NCBI RefSeq assembly: GCF_022179325.1
Contig: NZ_BPQQ01000122.1
Coordinates: 1-33,514, forward strand
DNA: 33,514 bases
Direction: 5' to 3'
Source of the DNA: Methylobacterium isbiliense
Lineage (GTDB): Bacteria > Pseudomonadota > Alphaproteobacteria > Rhizobiales > Beijerinckiaceae
The notes under the pieces are model-generated. The model saw nothing but the letters and a program-made list of their open reading frames with translations. It ran no database searches and had not been told where the DNA came from. Positions 1 to 8,297 of this stretch are shown one piece after another. The stretch's first letter is position 1, and every line of letters begins with the position of its first letter. The position numbers and the translations under genes are program-made.

Positions 1-1
1 C

Positions 2-1405
2 ACCTTCGCCGAACGTTTCCCGAACCTCCTCGGCCGCTATGCTCACCGCACCCGCCGACTGGCTCAGGCCCAGGCGCGAACCGGGGTCGCGCTCGGCGGC
101 CAGCCTGCCGCCCGCCTGCTCTCGCGGCTGGCCATGCCCACCAGCGCCACGACCCTGCTGCGCGCAGTCCGAGCTCTCCCGCTGCCGTCCGCAGGGCGAC
201 CGCTGATCGTTGGTGTCGACGACTGGGCCCTGCGCAAGGGCCGGACCTACGCCACGATCGTGATCGACCTCGAGCACCATCGTCCCCTCGACCTGCTGCC
301 GGACCGGTCAGCCGCCGCGCTGGCGACCTGGCTCCGGCACGAGCCGCAGATCCGCCTCGTGGCACGTGACCGCTCCACCGAGTACGCACGGGGAACCACG
401 ATAGGGGCGCCAGGCGCCCGGCAGGTCGCCGACCGCTGGCATCTGCTGCTCAATACCCGGCAGATGCTCGAGCGCTGGCTCGCCCGGGTTCACCCGCGCC
501 TCAAGCAGGTGCTCCCGACGACACTCGCCGCGGCCTCGGTCCGCCGGACGAAGGCATACCCGCGAGCTCCTGCGGAGGTGCTCATGCGGGCTGCGGCCGT
601 CGAGCGATGGGAGGCTCTCTACGATGACGTTCGTCGCCGCGTCGCGGCGGGGCAGTCACTCCGGCGCATCAACCGCGAGACCGGCCTGGCCCGCGCGACC
701 GTGCGCAAATACGCCTTCGCCCCTCGCTTCCCACGCCATGGCCTGCGCGGGCCAGGGCCGAGCATCCTGGATCCCTACCTCGATCAGCTCTCTGCCCGCT
801 TCGATCAGGGCTGCGAGAACGCGATGCAGCTTTGGCGCGAGCTTCGCGACCTCGGCTATCCCGGCACCCCGAAGCAGGTCGGACGCTGGCTGAACGAGCG
901 GCGCACGCGCCCGGCCAAGACGACGATCCGGCGTTGGCAGCGATCACCAGCTGCAGCGACAACCAAGACACCATCACGACCGCCCCTTCCGTCGCCCAAG
1001 CAGCTGTCATGGCATCTCTTGCGTGACCCCAACGAACTTGATCCCGCAGCCGCCGCGGCGGTGGCGCGGGTGCTTCAGGATGGCGAGGCGGCCAAGGTTG
1101 TCGGTCTTGCTCGCTGGTTCTGTCGGATCGTGCGGAGCGGCTGCGGCGGGCGGCGTGCCGGCTCTGCCGCGGTGGCGGCCTTTGACACGTGGCTTGCGGA
1201 AGCACGCAGCTGCGGCATACGCGTGGTCGAGAGTTTCGCCGCCAGCCTTGATCAGGATCGTGCGGCGGTGCGTGCTGGCCTGGAACTGCCGTGGAGCAGC
1301 GGCCAGGCAGAAGGGCAGATCAATCGCCTCAAGCTGCTGAAGAGGAGCATGTACGGCCGAGCTAAGCTCGACCTCCTTCGTCACCGTTTCCTCCTGGCAG
1401 CCTGA
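2..1405 (+). CDS. ISL3-family transposase, 5' end outside the window
   Basis: This is a DDE transposase of the ISL3 family that moves its own insertion sequence. The reading frame is open from base 2, and the residues before the first internal ATG (134) still look like ISL3 sequence (FAERFPNLLGRYAHRTRRL), so the true start lies upstream of the window. Visible catalytic motifs are GVDDWALRKG (first Asp), LVARDRSTEYARG (second Asp) and GQAEGQINRLKLLKRSMYGRA (Glu region) near the C-terminus. A helix-turn-helix-like segment (GQSLRRINRETGLARATVRKYA) lies in the insertion domain. The frame is uninterrupted to TGA at 1403-1405, so the visible part looks intact. The left inverted repeat is out of view, so the right end of the element could not be fixed; it should lie soon after 1405. 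Confidence 0.9.
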   Translation, partial: TFAERFPNLLGRYAHRTRRLAQAQARTGVALGGQPAARLLSRLAMPTSATTLLRAVRALPLPSAGRPLIVGVDDWALRKGRTYATIVIDLEHHRPLDLLPDRSAAALATWLRHEPQIRLVARDRSTEYARGTTIGAPGARQVADRWHLLLNTRQMLERWLARVHPRLKQVLPTTLAAASVRRTKAYPRAPAEVLMRAAAVERWEALYDDVRRRVAAGQSLRRINRETGLARATVRKYAFAPRFPRHGLRGPGPSILDPYLDQLSARFDQGCENAMQLWRELRDLGYPGTPKQVGRWLNERRTRPAKTTIRRWQRSPAAATTKTPSRPPLPSPKQLSWHLLRDPNELDPAAAAAVARVLQDGEAAKVVGLARWFCRIVRSGCGGRRAGSAAVAAFDTWLAEARSCGIRVVESFAASLDQDRAAVRAGLELPWSSGQAEGQINRLKLLKRSMYGRAKLDLLRHRFLLAA

Positions 1406-1597
1406 TCCACCAAACTCGCCGATGAACCACTCACAGGGGGGCGGATCACCTGACGACAGGATCAGCGCAGATCAGGGCAATGGACGCAGACGCCCGCTGC
1501 ATCGAGCGGCAGCCCGGAAAATGCACGCGCCACGATGACCCCTCGTCTGAGCGGAAAATTTGTTAGAACTCAGTGCGACCATCCCAGTCGAAAAATC

Positions 1598-2269
1598 CTA
1601 CACAGTCAATTGCTTAACGTCGATCCGACTTGATCCAGACTGTACCGAAATCTCGTAATGACTCGTCTGAATTACATTCAAAATCTTGGTTGGACAAAAG
1701 GCGGCTACGTTAATTCCACCTGCATGGCGCAAGCTGTCGAAGATGATGCCCGCCTCGCCAGCTGCTCGAAGCCGTTCTCCGAAAGCTTGAGACGCACCGT
1801 AGCTGCGAGTGTCATAAACGGCCGGCATGGTTGATTGCTGACCACGAATGTCGACATAGGAGCCGTCCAGTGTGGACGTGTAGGCTCGGTATCTGCGCTT
1901 CAATCCCGCGAGGCACAGGGCGGCTGCTTCACGGCGAAGATGATGGGCGACCTCGATCGCGGCCGTCCTGAGTTCCGCCGCCGCATACCACGCTCCGAGA
2001 TCCGGGCCGTTGAACCTCATGCCTGTCGGGGCAACGTGCAGGAAGGCTGCCATCACGATGCTCGAATTCGGCCGGCCGAAAGCCCATTCGGACTGAGGGA
2101 GACGTCGGATACGGTCCGCTACCAAGCGGTCGTTTGTCCAACCTTCCAGTTCCATCACCGCCTGTAGGTCGGCAGCAGTAGCCACCGTATCGAAGAGGCC
2201 AATCGGCGGAAATTGCGAGGGGACGAGGCGATGCGTCGGGCGTGGCGCAGCCGAGTAGACAGCGCTCAC
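1598..2269 (-). CDS. RES-domain toxin of an Xre-RES toxin-antitoxin pair
   Basis: This is a toxin of the RES family. Characterised members degrade or phosphorolyse NAD+ and arrest growth. The 223-residue product shows the family landmarks: HRLVPSQFPPIGLFD near the N-terminus, the Arg of MRFNGPDLGAWYAA, a Glu in AELRTAAIEVAHH, and the Ser of GIIFDSLRHAGGINVAAF, matching the Arg-Glu-Ser set that names the domain. The start is GTG at 2269 and overlaps the antitoxin stop by four bases (GTGA), the usual sign of translational coupling. The length is normal and no lesion is visible. The family call is firm; the NAD+ activity is inferred from characterised relatives. Confidence 0.88.
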   Translation of the reverse strand: MSAVYSAAPRPTHRLVPSQFPPIGLFDTVATAADLQAVMELEGWTNDRLVADRIRRLPQSEWAFGRPNSSIVMAAFLHVAPTGMRFNGPDLGAWYAAAELRTAAIEVAHHLRREAAALCLAGLKRRYRAYTSTLDGSYVDIRGQQSTMPAVYDTRSYGASQAFGERLRAAGEAGIIFDSLRHAGGINVAAFCPTKILNVIQTSHYEISVQSGSSRIDVKQLTV

Positions 2270-2790
2270 GAGAAGACGACATCCGCGTCGGTGTAGGGAC
2301 GAAAACCCTTATCTACCTCGTTTGGCTCCATGTAGAGGCCACCACGGGCTGCATCAAGGAAGCGACGAACCGTCATGAGCCCGTCCTGCGTACCGTTCGT
2401 AATCAACTCGACGGGAGGCTTTCCACCGAACACCGTAGCCTGATGAGCACGATGCAGCCAATCGACCCCCTCCTGCTCGCTGCTATACAGGATACCGAGG
2501 GCCTTATGGATGCCGAGCACGGCCGAAATCCGCATGAGAACATCAGCGTCCAGGGTGATGTCCCGGTGCTCGCGAACCATTTTGACCCAATTCTGATAGG
2601 TAGACCGCGCCGGGAAACCGAGCACGGCTCGGCGTTCGGCTTCGCCCAATTTCCAGAGATCGCAGATCGCGAGAAACGTTCGCAGGGCCGGTCCGCTTAG
2701 GCGTTTACGGTTGGCGGGTTCAAAGCGATCCGCGGAGAGAGCCGGAACGCCGTGCGGTACTCCTGATCCAGCTGATATCAAGTCTGCCAT
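2266..2790 (-). CDS. Xre/MbcA/ParS-type antitoxin (DUF2384) partner of the RES toxin
   Basis: This is the antitoxin that neutralises the adjacent RES toxin and probably represses the operon. The N-terminal part (about residues 25-100) contains the Xre-like helix-turn-helix region (LAICDLWKLGEAERRAVLGF, followed by TYQNWVK). The C-terminal part has the MbcA/ParS toxin-binding signature (GGKPPVELI, then GLMTVRRFLDAARGGLY). ATG at 2790 is preferred because GGAGG lies five bases before it. A GTG two codons upstream would start inside that ribosome-binding site. The gene ends in a 4-base overlap with the toxin. A perfect palindrome at 2821-2834 is a good autoregulatory operator. Confidence 0.85.
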   Translation of the reverse strand: MADLISAGSGVPHGVPALSADRFEPANRKRLSGPALRTFLAICDLWKLGEAERRAVLGFPARSTYQNWVKMVREHRDITLDADVLMRISAVLGIHKALGILYSSEQEGVDWLHRAHQATVFGGKPPVELITNGTQDGLMTVRRFLDAARGGLYMEPNEVDKGFRPYTDADVVFS

Positions 2791-2810
2791 GACCACCTCC
2801 CGTGCTCATT

Positions 2811-2834
2811 TTCGGACATAGTCCAAATTTGGAC
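2811..2834 (-). promoter_or_regulatory. Palindromic operator candidate of the Xre-RES operon
   Basis: GTCCAAATTTGGAC at 2821-2834 is a perfect 14-bp palindrome, 31 bp before the antitoxin ATG. A third related half-site (GTCCGAAA on the minus strand) lies at 2811-2818, between the palindrome and the gene. Xre-type antitoxins usually repress their own promoter, so this is the likely binding site. The promoter elements themselves are not clear. Confidence 0.6.
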
Positions 2835-3011
2835 ACAAACAAGAGGTAGCGCTTCATCCTGCCACTTACCCACACATGATGGCATTTGGCCGAGATGGGG
2901 CACCGCATGGACCGTCGAGGCGTGTGCCGACGTGCAAGCTCGTAAAGCAGCCATCTGAAAGCGGAACTGTACGCCGCGCCCGTCAAAGCGGCGGGCGGGC
3001 CGGCCTCTCAC

Positions 3012-3165
3012 TCAAGCTCGGTTCTGCAGGGTCGCGAGCTTGCGAGCGGCGCCGCGCTGAGCCCTGAGCCGCTCGCCATAGCGGGCGGGCATAGCGGGCG
3101 TCTTCCAGGAGCCCGCCTGCATCACCTCGAGCAGCTCGAACCCGGCCGCGAACATGTCCTGCGGG
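3012..3165 (-). pseudogene. 3' fragment of a tyrosine recombinase, near-copy of the integrase at 24-25 kb
   Basis: About 50 codons on the minus strand encode the same C-terminus as the intact integrase at 24011-25072 (QDMFAAGFELLEVMQAGSW, then ARYGERLRAQRGAARKLAT). At DNA level the two differ at only a few, mostly synonymous, positions. The fragment keeps the catalytic Tyr region but has no N-terminal or core domain. It stops abruptly where the inverted-repeat element at 3164 begins. It is in opposite orientation to the intact copy. Confidence 0.85.
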
Positions 3166-3345
3166 GCGTGTCGCAAAGATTTTGGCCGTAGAAAATTATG
3201 CTCCCGGCAGAGATGCACCCCAGTCCGATGGGACAATCTCAGGCCTGTCAAACCGCCTCATCGACCTCGTCGACGGGGTGAGCAGGCATTGTAACGCTCC
3301 GTTCGGAGGAGATTTTTTCGGCCGTTGAACGTTTGCGACACGCCC
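3164..3345. mobile_element. 182-bp MITE-like element with 14-bp perfect terminal inverted repeats
   Basis: GGGCGTGTCGCAAA (3164-3177) and its exact reverse complement (3332-3345) bound a 182-bp segment. Inward of these the ends stay similar: both reach a GGCCG followed by an A-rich stretch after about 20 bases. Together they form an imperfect terminal repeat of about 33 bp. No complete gene lies inside. The element sits exactly between two unrelated gene fragments, an integrase tail on the left and lysR on the right. No target-site duplication is evident. It may be a MITE or an internally deleted insertion sequence; the parent family was not recognised. Confidence 0.6.
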
Positions 3346-4033
3346 GGAGCGAGAGCCGCTGCTGCTCTCCTTGTGCTGCTCGGCCGAATGCCGGTGAGGA
3401 CGCCCGGCATGGCGGCTACAGGCGGGAAGGGAGCACGGGCACCAGTCGACCAGCACCCGTATTAGCTGGCCGGCGGCGATGTCCGCCCGAACCCGCTCCT
3501 CGGGGAGATGGGCCAAACCGAAGCCCGCCAGCGCCGCCTTGAGTGTCATCGACCCGGTGTTGACCACCAGAGGCCCCTCGACCCGCACGTTCAGCACCTG
3601 CTAGCCCCTCTCGAACTCCCAGGCATGGAGCACGCCCCGCGTCTGCAGGCGAAGGTTGATGCAGACGTGGTCCGTCAGGTCGTCGGGCGTGCGCGGCTTC
3701 CGGCGCCGCTCGAAGTACGATGGGGCGGCCACGGCGGCCATGCGCAGGTCCGGCCCGATGCGTACGGCGACCATGTCCTTATCGACTTGCTCGCCGAGCC
3801 GGACACCCGCGTCGAGGCGCTCGGCGACGATGTTGGTCAGACCGTTGTCGACAACCACCTTGGCGGTTACATCCGGATACTCCGGTAGCAGCCGCTCCAG
3901 CGCCGGCCAGATGATGCTCTCGGCCGAGTGCTCGCCCGCCGCGATGCGGACGTTGCCGGCCGGCTTCTCCCGATACTCGGTCAGCGTCGTGAACTCGGCG
4001 TCGATCTCGTCGACGCCCAGGAACGCCACGGGG
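3346..4033 (-). pseudogene. Broken LysR-family transcriptional regulator
   Basis: The effector-binding domain of a LysR-type regulator is readable on the minus strand: DEIDAEFTTLTEYREKPAGN, then AERLDAGVRLGEQVDKDMVA, then ALAGFGLAHLPEERV. The DNA-binding N-terminus is missing; homology stops at about 4033, where an IS1182 transposase fragment begins on the other strand. An in-frame TAG at 3601-3603 interrupts the middle. Near the C-terminus the frame is lost after VLVDWCP, although a shifted frame still shows the usual SPAF ending just before the element at 3345. With three lesions it cannot make a working regulator. Its original target is unknown. Confidence 0.85.
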
Positions 4034-4503
4034 TCGACCTGACTGGTCCGACGTGCGGCGAACGGCAGTGGCAGGCCCAGGCCGGTGCCGGGTTCGCTGC
4101 ACGGGACTTCGCTATCGACTTCGTTCAGCAGCAGGCAACGTGTCTCGCCGGCAAGCCAAGCCAAGGCTGGACGCCGGCGCTCGCCCGCGGCACGACACCG
4201 GTGATCAAGATCAAGTTCGCGATCAGCGACTGCCGAGCGTGCCCGCTCTGGCCGCAGTGCAAAACCGCGGACTTTGCAGCCGAGTACGCGCAGCAGGCCG
4301 GCGTCGAAGCCACGATTGCCCAGGGTGTGCGGTCATCTCGGCTCCGACGGACGCCGTACTTTGGGCACGCGAAGGCGCACCTCGCCCACCTCATGACGGC
4401 AGCAGCGATGAACCTAGCTCGGGTGCTGCGGTGGCTGGCAGACGAACCGAAGGCGCGAACACGGCACTCAGCCTATGCGCGGCTGCATCAACTCGCGACC
4501 TGA
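4033..4503 (+). pseudogene. IS1182-family transposase C-terminal fragment
   Basis: The plus strand carries the C-terminal part of an IS1182-type transposase: DCRACPLWPQCK, then FAAEYAQQAGVEATIAQGVR, then LRRTPYFGHAKAHLAHLMTA. The N-terminal catalytic part is absent. The usual stretch of about 30 residues between the Cys-rich motif and FAAEYA is also missing, which suggests an internal deletion. The frame ends with TGA at 4501-4503. The left junction lies against the lysR fragment. It is inactive. Confidence 0.8.
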
Positions 4504-4561
4504 CTGAGCTGTGCCGAATTCGCCACCAATATCAAAATACGGGAGAGCCACCAAAGCGGGT

Positions 4562-4583
4562 CAACTCCAACTCCAACTCCAAC
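4562..4583. repeat. Short tandem repeat, CAACTC x 3
   Basis: Three perfect copies of a 6-bp unit followed by a partial fourth lie in the gap between the IS1182 fragment and the next gene. No function is apparent. Confidence 0.6.
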
Positions 4584-4609
4584 ATCAGCTGGCGATGGCT
4601 GCGCTTCCA

Positions 4610-4623
4610 TTGATCTAGCGCAA
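4610..4623 (+). promoter_or_regulatory. FixK/FNR-type box before the receiver-like gene
   Basis: TTGATCTAGCGCAA matches TTGA-N6-TCAA at seven of eight fixed positions. It lies 60 bp before the ATG at 4684, the same spacing as perfect boxes elsewhere in the window. Confidence 0.5.
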
Positions 4624-4683
4624 CGCGTGCCGGCCCGTCCGGGCCATTCTTGCCCCGTCGGTACCGAACGCGGGGATCGGGTG

Positions 4684-5199
4684 ATGGAGAGCAAACGAGG
4701 AGAGCGGCCGGTCGTGCTCATCGCGGAGCCGCAGGCGCTACCGGGCATGTGGCTGGAGGACGTTCTTTCTGGTGCTGGCTGCGCAATCAGCGGGCCCTAC
4801 GGTACCTGCGGCGAGGCCACAGAGAGCCTGGACAGGAAACCGCCAGACTTCGCGGTGGTCAGCGTCGACCTGAACCAGGGTCCTGGTTTCCCGCTTGCCT
4901 GTGCCCTGCGCCAACGGGGCGTCCCATTTGCCCTGATCTCCGGCAACGCGCGCGTTCCAGACGCCTTCGCGGACATACCCCTGTTCGAACGGTTGTTCGA
5001 TGCCCGGGACTTGATCAGCGCCGTGACAGCCCGTTGCGCGCTCCCGGGCTGTCGCAACGGCGCACGGACCTGCCCGATGCTGCGCCGGATCACGGCCGGG
5101 AAAACACTTGAGCCGGGAAAAATGTCCGACCGGTTGCCGAGCCTAGAGGGGCCGCCCCCAGGCGTGCGCGCCGTCGAGGACCACCTCACGCTGAGCTGA
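4684..5199 (+). CDS. Receiver-like (CheY-fold) protein with degenerate active site
   Basis: The 171-residue product resembles stand-alone response-regulator receivers (VVLIAEPQALPGMWLEDVLS, then PPDFAVVSVDLN, then ALISGNARVP, then PLFERLF). The phosphoacceptor Asp (VSVDLN) and the Ser of the switch region are present. However, the acidic pair that binds Mg2+ is reduced to AEPQ, and the conserved Lys is replaced by Arg (FERLF). Phosphorylation may therefore be weak or absent. The start is the ATG at 4684, after GGGGAT. The C-terminal 45 residues have no recognised domain. The gene lies 82 bp before a USP gene on the same strand, and a FixK-type box precedes it, so the two may form one unit. 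Confidence 0.7.
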   Translation: MESKRGERPVVLIAEPQALPGMWLEDVLSGAGCAISGPYGTCGEATESLDRKPPDFAVVSVDLNQGPGFPLACALRQRGVPFALISGNARVPDAFADIPLFERLFDARDLISAVTARCALPGCRNGARTCPMLRRITAGKTLEPGKMSDRLPSLEGPPPGVRAVEDHLTLS

Positions 5200-5281
5200 G
5201 CCCCACAGTAGGGATGTGGCCGCCGAGCCCAGCCATCGAGCAGTCCCCATCACGTCTGCGCCTTCTGGCCGGAGACTTTCG

Positions 5282-6091
5282 ATGACCTATGCAAGCATCA
5301 TGGTAGCGGTCGACCTCGGCGATCATGCGCGCGAACGCATCCGTCTCGCCGGGCACGTCGCCGACGACTTCCGCGCCCACCTCATCGGCGTCGCGGCGGA
5401 AATGCCAGCCTACGAGTTCGCGCCCGCCGGCCCGACCCTTGGCGGAGCCTACTGCATCGCCTCGATCCAGGAAGCCGTCGTGAACGACCTCAGGATGGCC
5501 CATGAAGCCTTCAAGGAAGCGGTCGGGAACCGAAGTCGCGTCGAGTGGCGCTCGAACCTCGACTTCCCCTTGGGATTTCTGACAGGACAGTCGGCCGCTG
5601 CCGACCTGTTGGTCGTGGGCCGCGGTGACGAAGGTAGCCCGCTCATGTCGGTCAATACCGGGGACGCCCTGATGCAGCTCGGCCTGCCGGTGTTGGTCGT
5701 CCCGCCCAAAGTCGACCACCTAGACGCCAAGCGTGTCGCGGTCGGGTGGAAAAACACTCGCGAGGCGCGCCGCGCCATACGCGATGCGCTTCCGTTCCTG
5801 AAGCGGGCCTCCCAGGCCGTTGTGGTATCCATCGACGACGGGAAGGGTGCCGCAGACACGCGGGACATCGTCGCCCTCCTGCAGTCGCATGACGTCTACG
5901 CGACCGCAGTCAGCAAGGACGCCTATGGTGCCGAGACCTCCGAGGCGCTCGTGGACGCTGCATGCGAGCACGGAGCCGACCTGCTCGTCGCGGGTGCCTA
6001 CGGCCACGGCCGGCTGCGCGAGTGGGCCTTCGGGGGCGTAACCCGCGACCTACTGGCAGCGGCGCCAATCTGCTGCCTGATGAGCCACTGA
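5282..6091 (+). CDS. Universal stress protein, tandem UspA domains
   Basis: This is a 269-residue cytoplasmic protein with two UspA domains (about 1-145 and 150-269). USPs of this kind bind ATP or regulate partners in stress and growth arrest; the exact partner is unknown. Visible motifs are the N-terminal strand MTYASIMVAVDLGDHARERI, the second-domain start VAVGWKNTREARRAIRDALP, and GAYGHGRLREWAFGGVTRDL near the end, which follows the G-2X-G-9X-G nucleotide-binding spacing. The ATG at 5282 follows GGAG. The protein ends in CLMSH like the USPs at 7482 and 20892, so the three are paralogues. It probably shares a transcript with the receiver-like gene upstream. Confidence 0.9.
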   Translation: MTYASIMVAVDLGDHARERIRLAGHVADDFRAHLIGVAAEMPAYEFAPAGPTLGGAYCIASIQEAVVNDLRMAHEAFKEAVGNRSRVEWRSNLDFPLGFLTGQSAAADLLVVGRGDEGSPLMSVNTGDALMQLGLPVLVVPPKVDHLDAKRVAVGWKNTREARRAIRDALPFLKRASQAVVVSIDDGKGAADTRDIVALLQSHDVYATAVSKDAYGAETSEALVDAACEHGADLLVAGAYGHGRLREWAFGGVTRDLLAAAPICCLMSH

Positions 6092-6274
6092 ATGACGCCG
6101 AGAATGCCATCAGCACCCGGGATCTCATGATTCTGCATGACGGCACGTTGTCGTGTGCGAAGGCCATCCGCTGAACCTGAGCCTCCGAGTCCAGCGAGTG
6201 TTCGAGGCGCCCCGGGATACGGCCGAAGCAGGTGTGGCCGCCTGGGCATCAATCCTCTAGGCGAGGCCCATGTG

Positions 6275-7135
6275 TCAGTGGGCCATGAGCACTGGGATCC
6301 GGGCCTGCTCGATGACGTGGCGGGTGACCCCGCCCAGCAGGAACTCGCGCACCCGGCTATGGGTGTAGGCACCGAGAGCCAGCATGGAGGCGTGCTGTCG
6401 CTCGGCCTCGGCCAGGATGGCAGCGCCGACCGAGGTTTCGTCCCCGACAGCCGGGGTGACGGCCTCCGCCACGACGCCATGCCAGCGCAGGTAGGCGCAC
6501 AGGTCGGCCGACCGTACCTCCTCGAAGCGTTCGGTTCGGGCATGAACGACCGTGACCCGGGCCGCTTCATGCAGCAGCGTGATGCACTGGCCGATCAGGC
6601 GCGTCGCCTCCAGGCTGCCGTTCCAGGCGATGACGACGTGGTCGAGCAGATCGTATGGGACGGTCTCGCCAACCATCAGCGTCGGGCGACCGACTGAGAA
6701 CAACGCCGTGTCCAGTGCCCGCCCCGTGAAAGGCACCCTCGGGTCCGGTCGGTCGACGATGACGAGGTCGCTGACCCGGCCGGCAAGCGCCAGGAGCGGC
6801 TCGACCTCGCCCGAGAGTTCAGTCCAAGTCACGAAGGTTGCGTCGAGACGCCCGGCCGAGGATGCGTACGGCACCCCCTCGCGCTCGCACCACCTCCGCA
6901 GGGCCTCCTCGCCCTCCATCGCGGCCTCGCGCACGCTTCGCTCAATGGCTTCGATTGTCACACGGCCGAGGGGCATGAGGCGCTCCATCGCGGCCAGCAC
7001 ATGCTCCGGGCCCGGCGCCATGAAGCTGACGTCGATGTGGGCGTGCAAGCGCTGGCCTAGGCGCAGGGCGGCGCTCAACCGGCGCGTGACGTCGATGCCG
7101 GGAGCAGTGGGAACGAGGAGGCAGCGCAGGAACAT
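6275..7135 (-). CDS. Universal stress protein, tandem UspA domains (divergent subtype)
   Basis: The 286-residue protein has two UspA-like halves. The first (MFLRCLLVPTAPGIDVTRRL onward) is divergent. The second is typical (VVIAWNGSLEATRLIGQCIT, then LGAYTHSRVREFLLGGVTRH). The usual second Gly of the nucleotide loop is Thr here (GAYTHS), so ATP binding may differ from the GAYGH paralogues. It ends in VLMAH. The ATG at 7135 is preceded by GAGGAGA and lies 14 bp after the stop of the cytochrome c gene. It is therefore the last gene of a USP-cytochrome c-USP operon. Confidence 0.88.
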   Translation of the reverse strand: MFLRCLLVPTAPGIDVTRRLSAALRLGQRLHAHIDVSFMAPGPEHVLAAMERLMPLGRVTIEAIERSVREAAMEGEEALRRWCEREGVPYASSAGRLDATFVTWTELSGEVEPLLALAGRVSDLVIVDRPDPRVPFTGRALDTALFSVGRPTLMVGETVPYDLLDHVVIAWNGSLEATRLIGQCITLLHEAARVTVVHARTERFEEVRSADLCAYLRWHGVVAEAVTPAVGDETSVGAAILAEAERQHASMLALGAYTHSRVREFLLGGVTRHVIEQARIPVLMAH

Positions 7136-7149
7136 AGAGGTCTCCTCGC

Positions 7150-7482
7150 TCAGCGTTCCAGTGACTTCAGGTAGGCGATGAGGGCCTCGGCCTGATCCGG
7201 ATCGAAGCGGAACTCGGGCATGCTGGGGTGGCCCGTGCGAATGCCCTCGGCGAGGGCCTCACCGAGATCCTCGACGGGGTAGCGCTTGTGCAGATCGCGG
7301 AAGGGTGGCGCCTCGCGCAGGGGGCTCGTCCCGACGCGCTCGACCGCATGGCACCGAGCACAGTTGGTCCGGGCGAGGGTCGCACCCTGCTGCACCTGCC
7401 GGTCCCAGGCCTCGACGGGTCCGGCGTAGAGGAGCGCCCACAACGCGACGGCGCCGGCCGCGATGATGTCTGCCGGGCGCAT
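7150..7482 (-). CDS. Small class I c-type cytochrome, exported
   Basis: This is a 110-residue protein with an N-terminal export signal (MRPADIIAAGAVALWALLYA, cleaved near VEAWD) and one haem-attachment motif (NCARCHAV). A Met in HPSMPEF is the likely second axial ligand. It should carry electrons in the periplasm; the partner is unknown. The ATG at 7482 shares a base with the stop of the upstream USP gene (TGATG), so translation is coupled. The same USP-cytochrome arrangement recurs at 20562-21704, where the cytochrome is broken. This copy is intact. Confidence 0.88.
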   Translation of the reverse strand: MRPADIIAAGAVALWALLYAGPVEAWDRQVQQGATLARTNCARCHAVERVGTSPLREAPPFRDLHKRYPVEDLGEALAEGIRTGHPSMPEFRFDPDQAEALIAYLKSLER

Positions 7483-8297
7483 CAGTGGCTCATCAGGCAG
7501 CAGACTGGTGTCGTCTGCAGGACGTCGCGGGTGGCACCGCCGAAGATCCACTCGCGCAGGCGGCTGTGCCCGTAGGCACCCATCACGACCAAGTCCGCAT
7601 CCTCGCGCCCGGCGAACCGAAGGATCTCGTCCGCGGCGCCTATCTCTGGGTTGCGCAGCAGGTGCGTGGTGACGGTCACAGAGTGATTGGAAAGGTACGC
7701 AGCTACATCCTCGGCGCCCTCCCGGTCCGCATCGGGTCCTATCACCGCAACCTGGACCTCGTCGGCCTGAGCCAGGAAAGGCAGCGCATCATGGACGGCC
7801 CGGCGTGCCTCGCGCGTGTCCTTCCAGGCCACGACAACCCTCTTTGCCGTGAGACGCTCGACTCCGGGCGGTGCGATCAGCACCGGCCGACCGACCTCCA
7901 TCAGGAGCGCTCCGGCCGGAACTCCCATCAAGCCCGGGTCGCCGTCCGCCGGCCCCTGCCGGCCGACGACCACGAAATCGGCAGCACGCGCCTGCTCGAC
8001 GAGGTAGGCCAAGGGCTGGGTCGGCGCCGAGCGCCAAGCTGTTTCGTGCGCCGAACCGGCCTCACGCTCGAAGAGGGCCTTGGCCTGCGCGAGTTGCTCG
8101 TCGGTCAGGCGCTCAGCAACCGCCCAGACGCGTTCGACCTCCAGCATGTCGCCAACTGGGATGGGGCCGACGACCGGGCGTCCGGCGACGCCGGTCAGCT
8201 TGGACCCGAACCGCGCGGCGAGATCGGCGGCGAGCTGGATGCGGTCCGCGGCCGCGGCCCCCAGATCGACCGAGACCATGATGTTGGAGATCTTCAT
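7482..8297 (-). CDS. Universal stress protein, tandem UspA domains
   Basis: The 271-residue protein has two UspA domains: MKISNIMVSVDLGAAAADRI at the start, VVVAWKDTREARRAVHDALP opening the second domain, and GAYGHSRLREWIFGGATRDV with G-2X-G-9X-G spacing near the end. It ends in CLMSH. The ATG at 8297 is chosen because GGAGG precedes it. The reading frame stays open upstream to about 8750, but that part encodes a CydX remnant and promoter DNA. A perfect FixK-type box lies 67 bp upstream. It heads the operon USP-cytochrome c-USP. It is paralogous to the genes at 5282 and 20892. Confidence 0.9.
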   Translation of the reverse strand: MKISNIMVSVDLGAAAADRIQLAADLAARFGSKLTGVAGRPVVGPIPVGDMLEVERVWAVAERLTDEQLAQAKALFEREAGSAHETAWRSAPTQPLAYLVEQARAADFVVVGRQGPADGDPGLMGVPAGALLMEVGRPVLIAPPGVERLTAKRVVVAWKDTREARRAVHDALPFLAQADEVQVAVIGPDADREGAEDVAAYLSNHSVTVTTHLLRNPEIGAADEILRFAGREDADLVVMGAYGHSRLREWIFGGATRDVLQTTPVCCLMSH

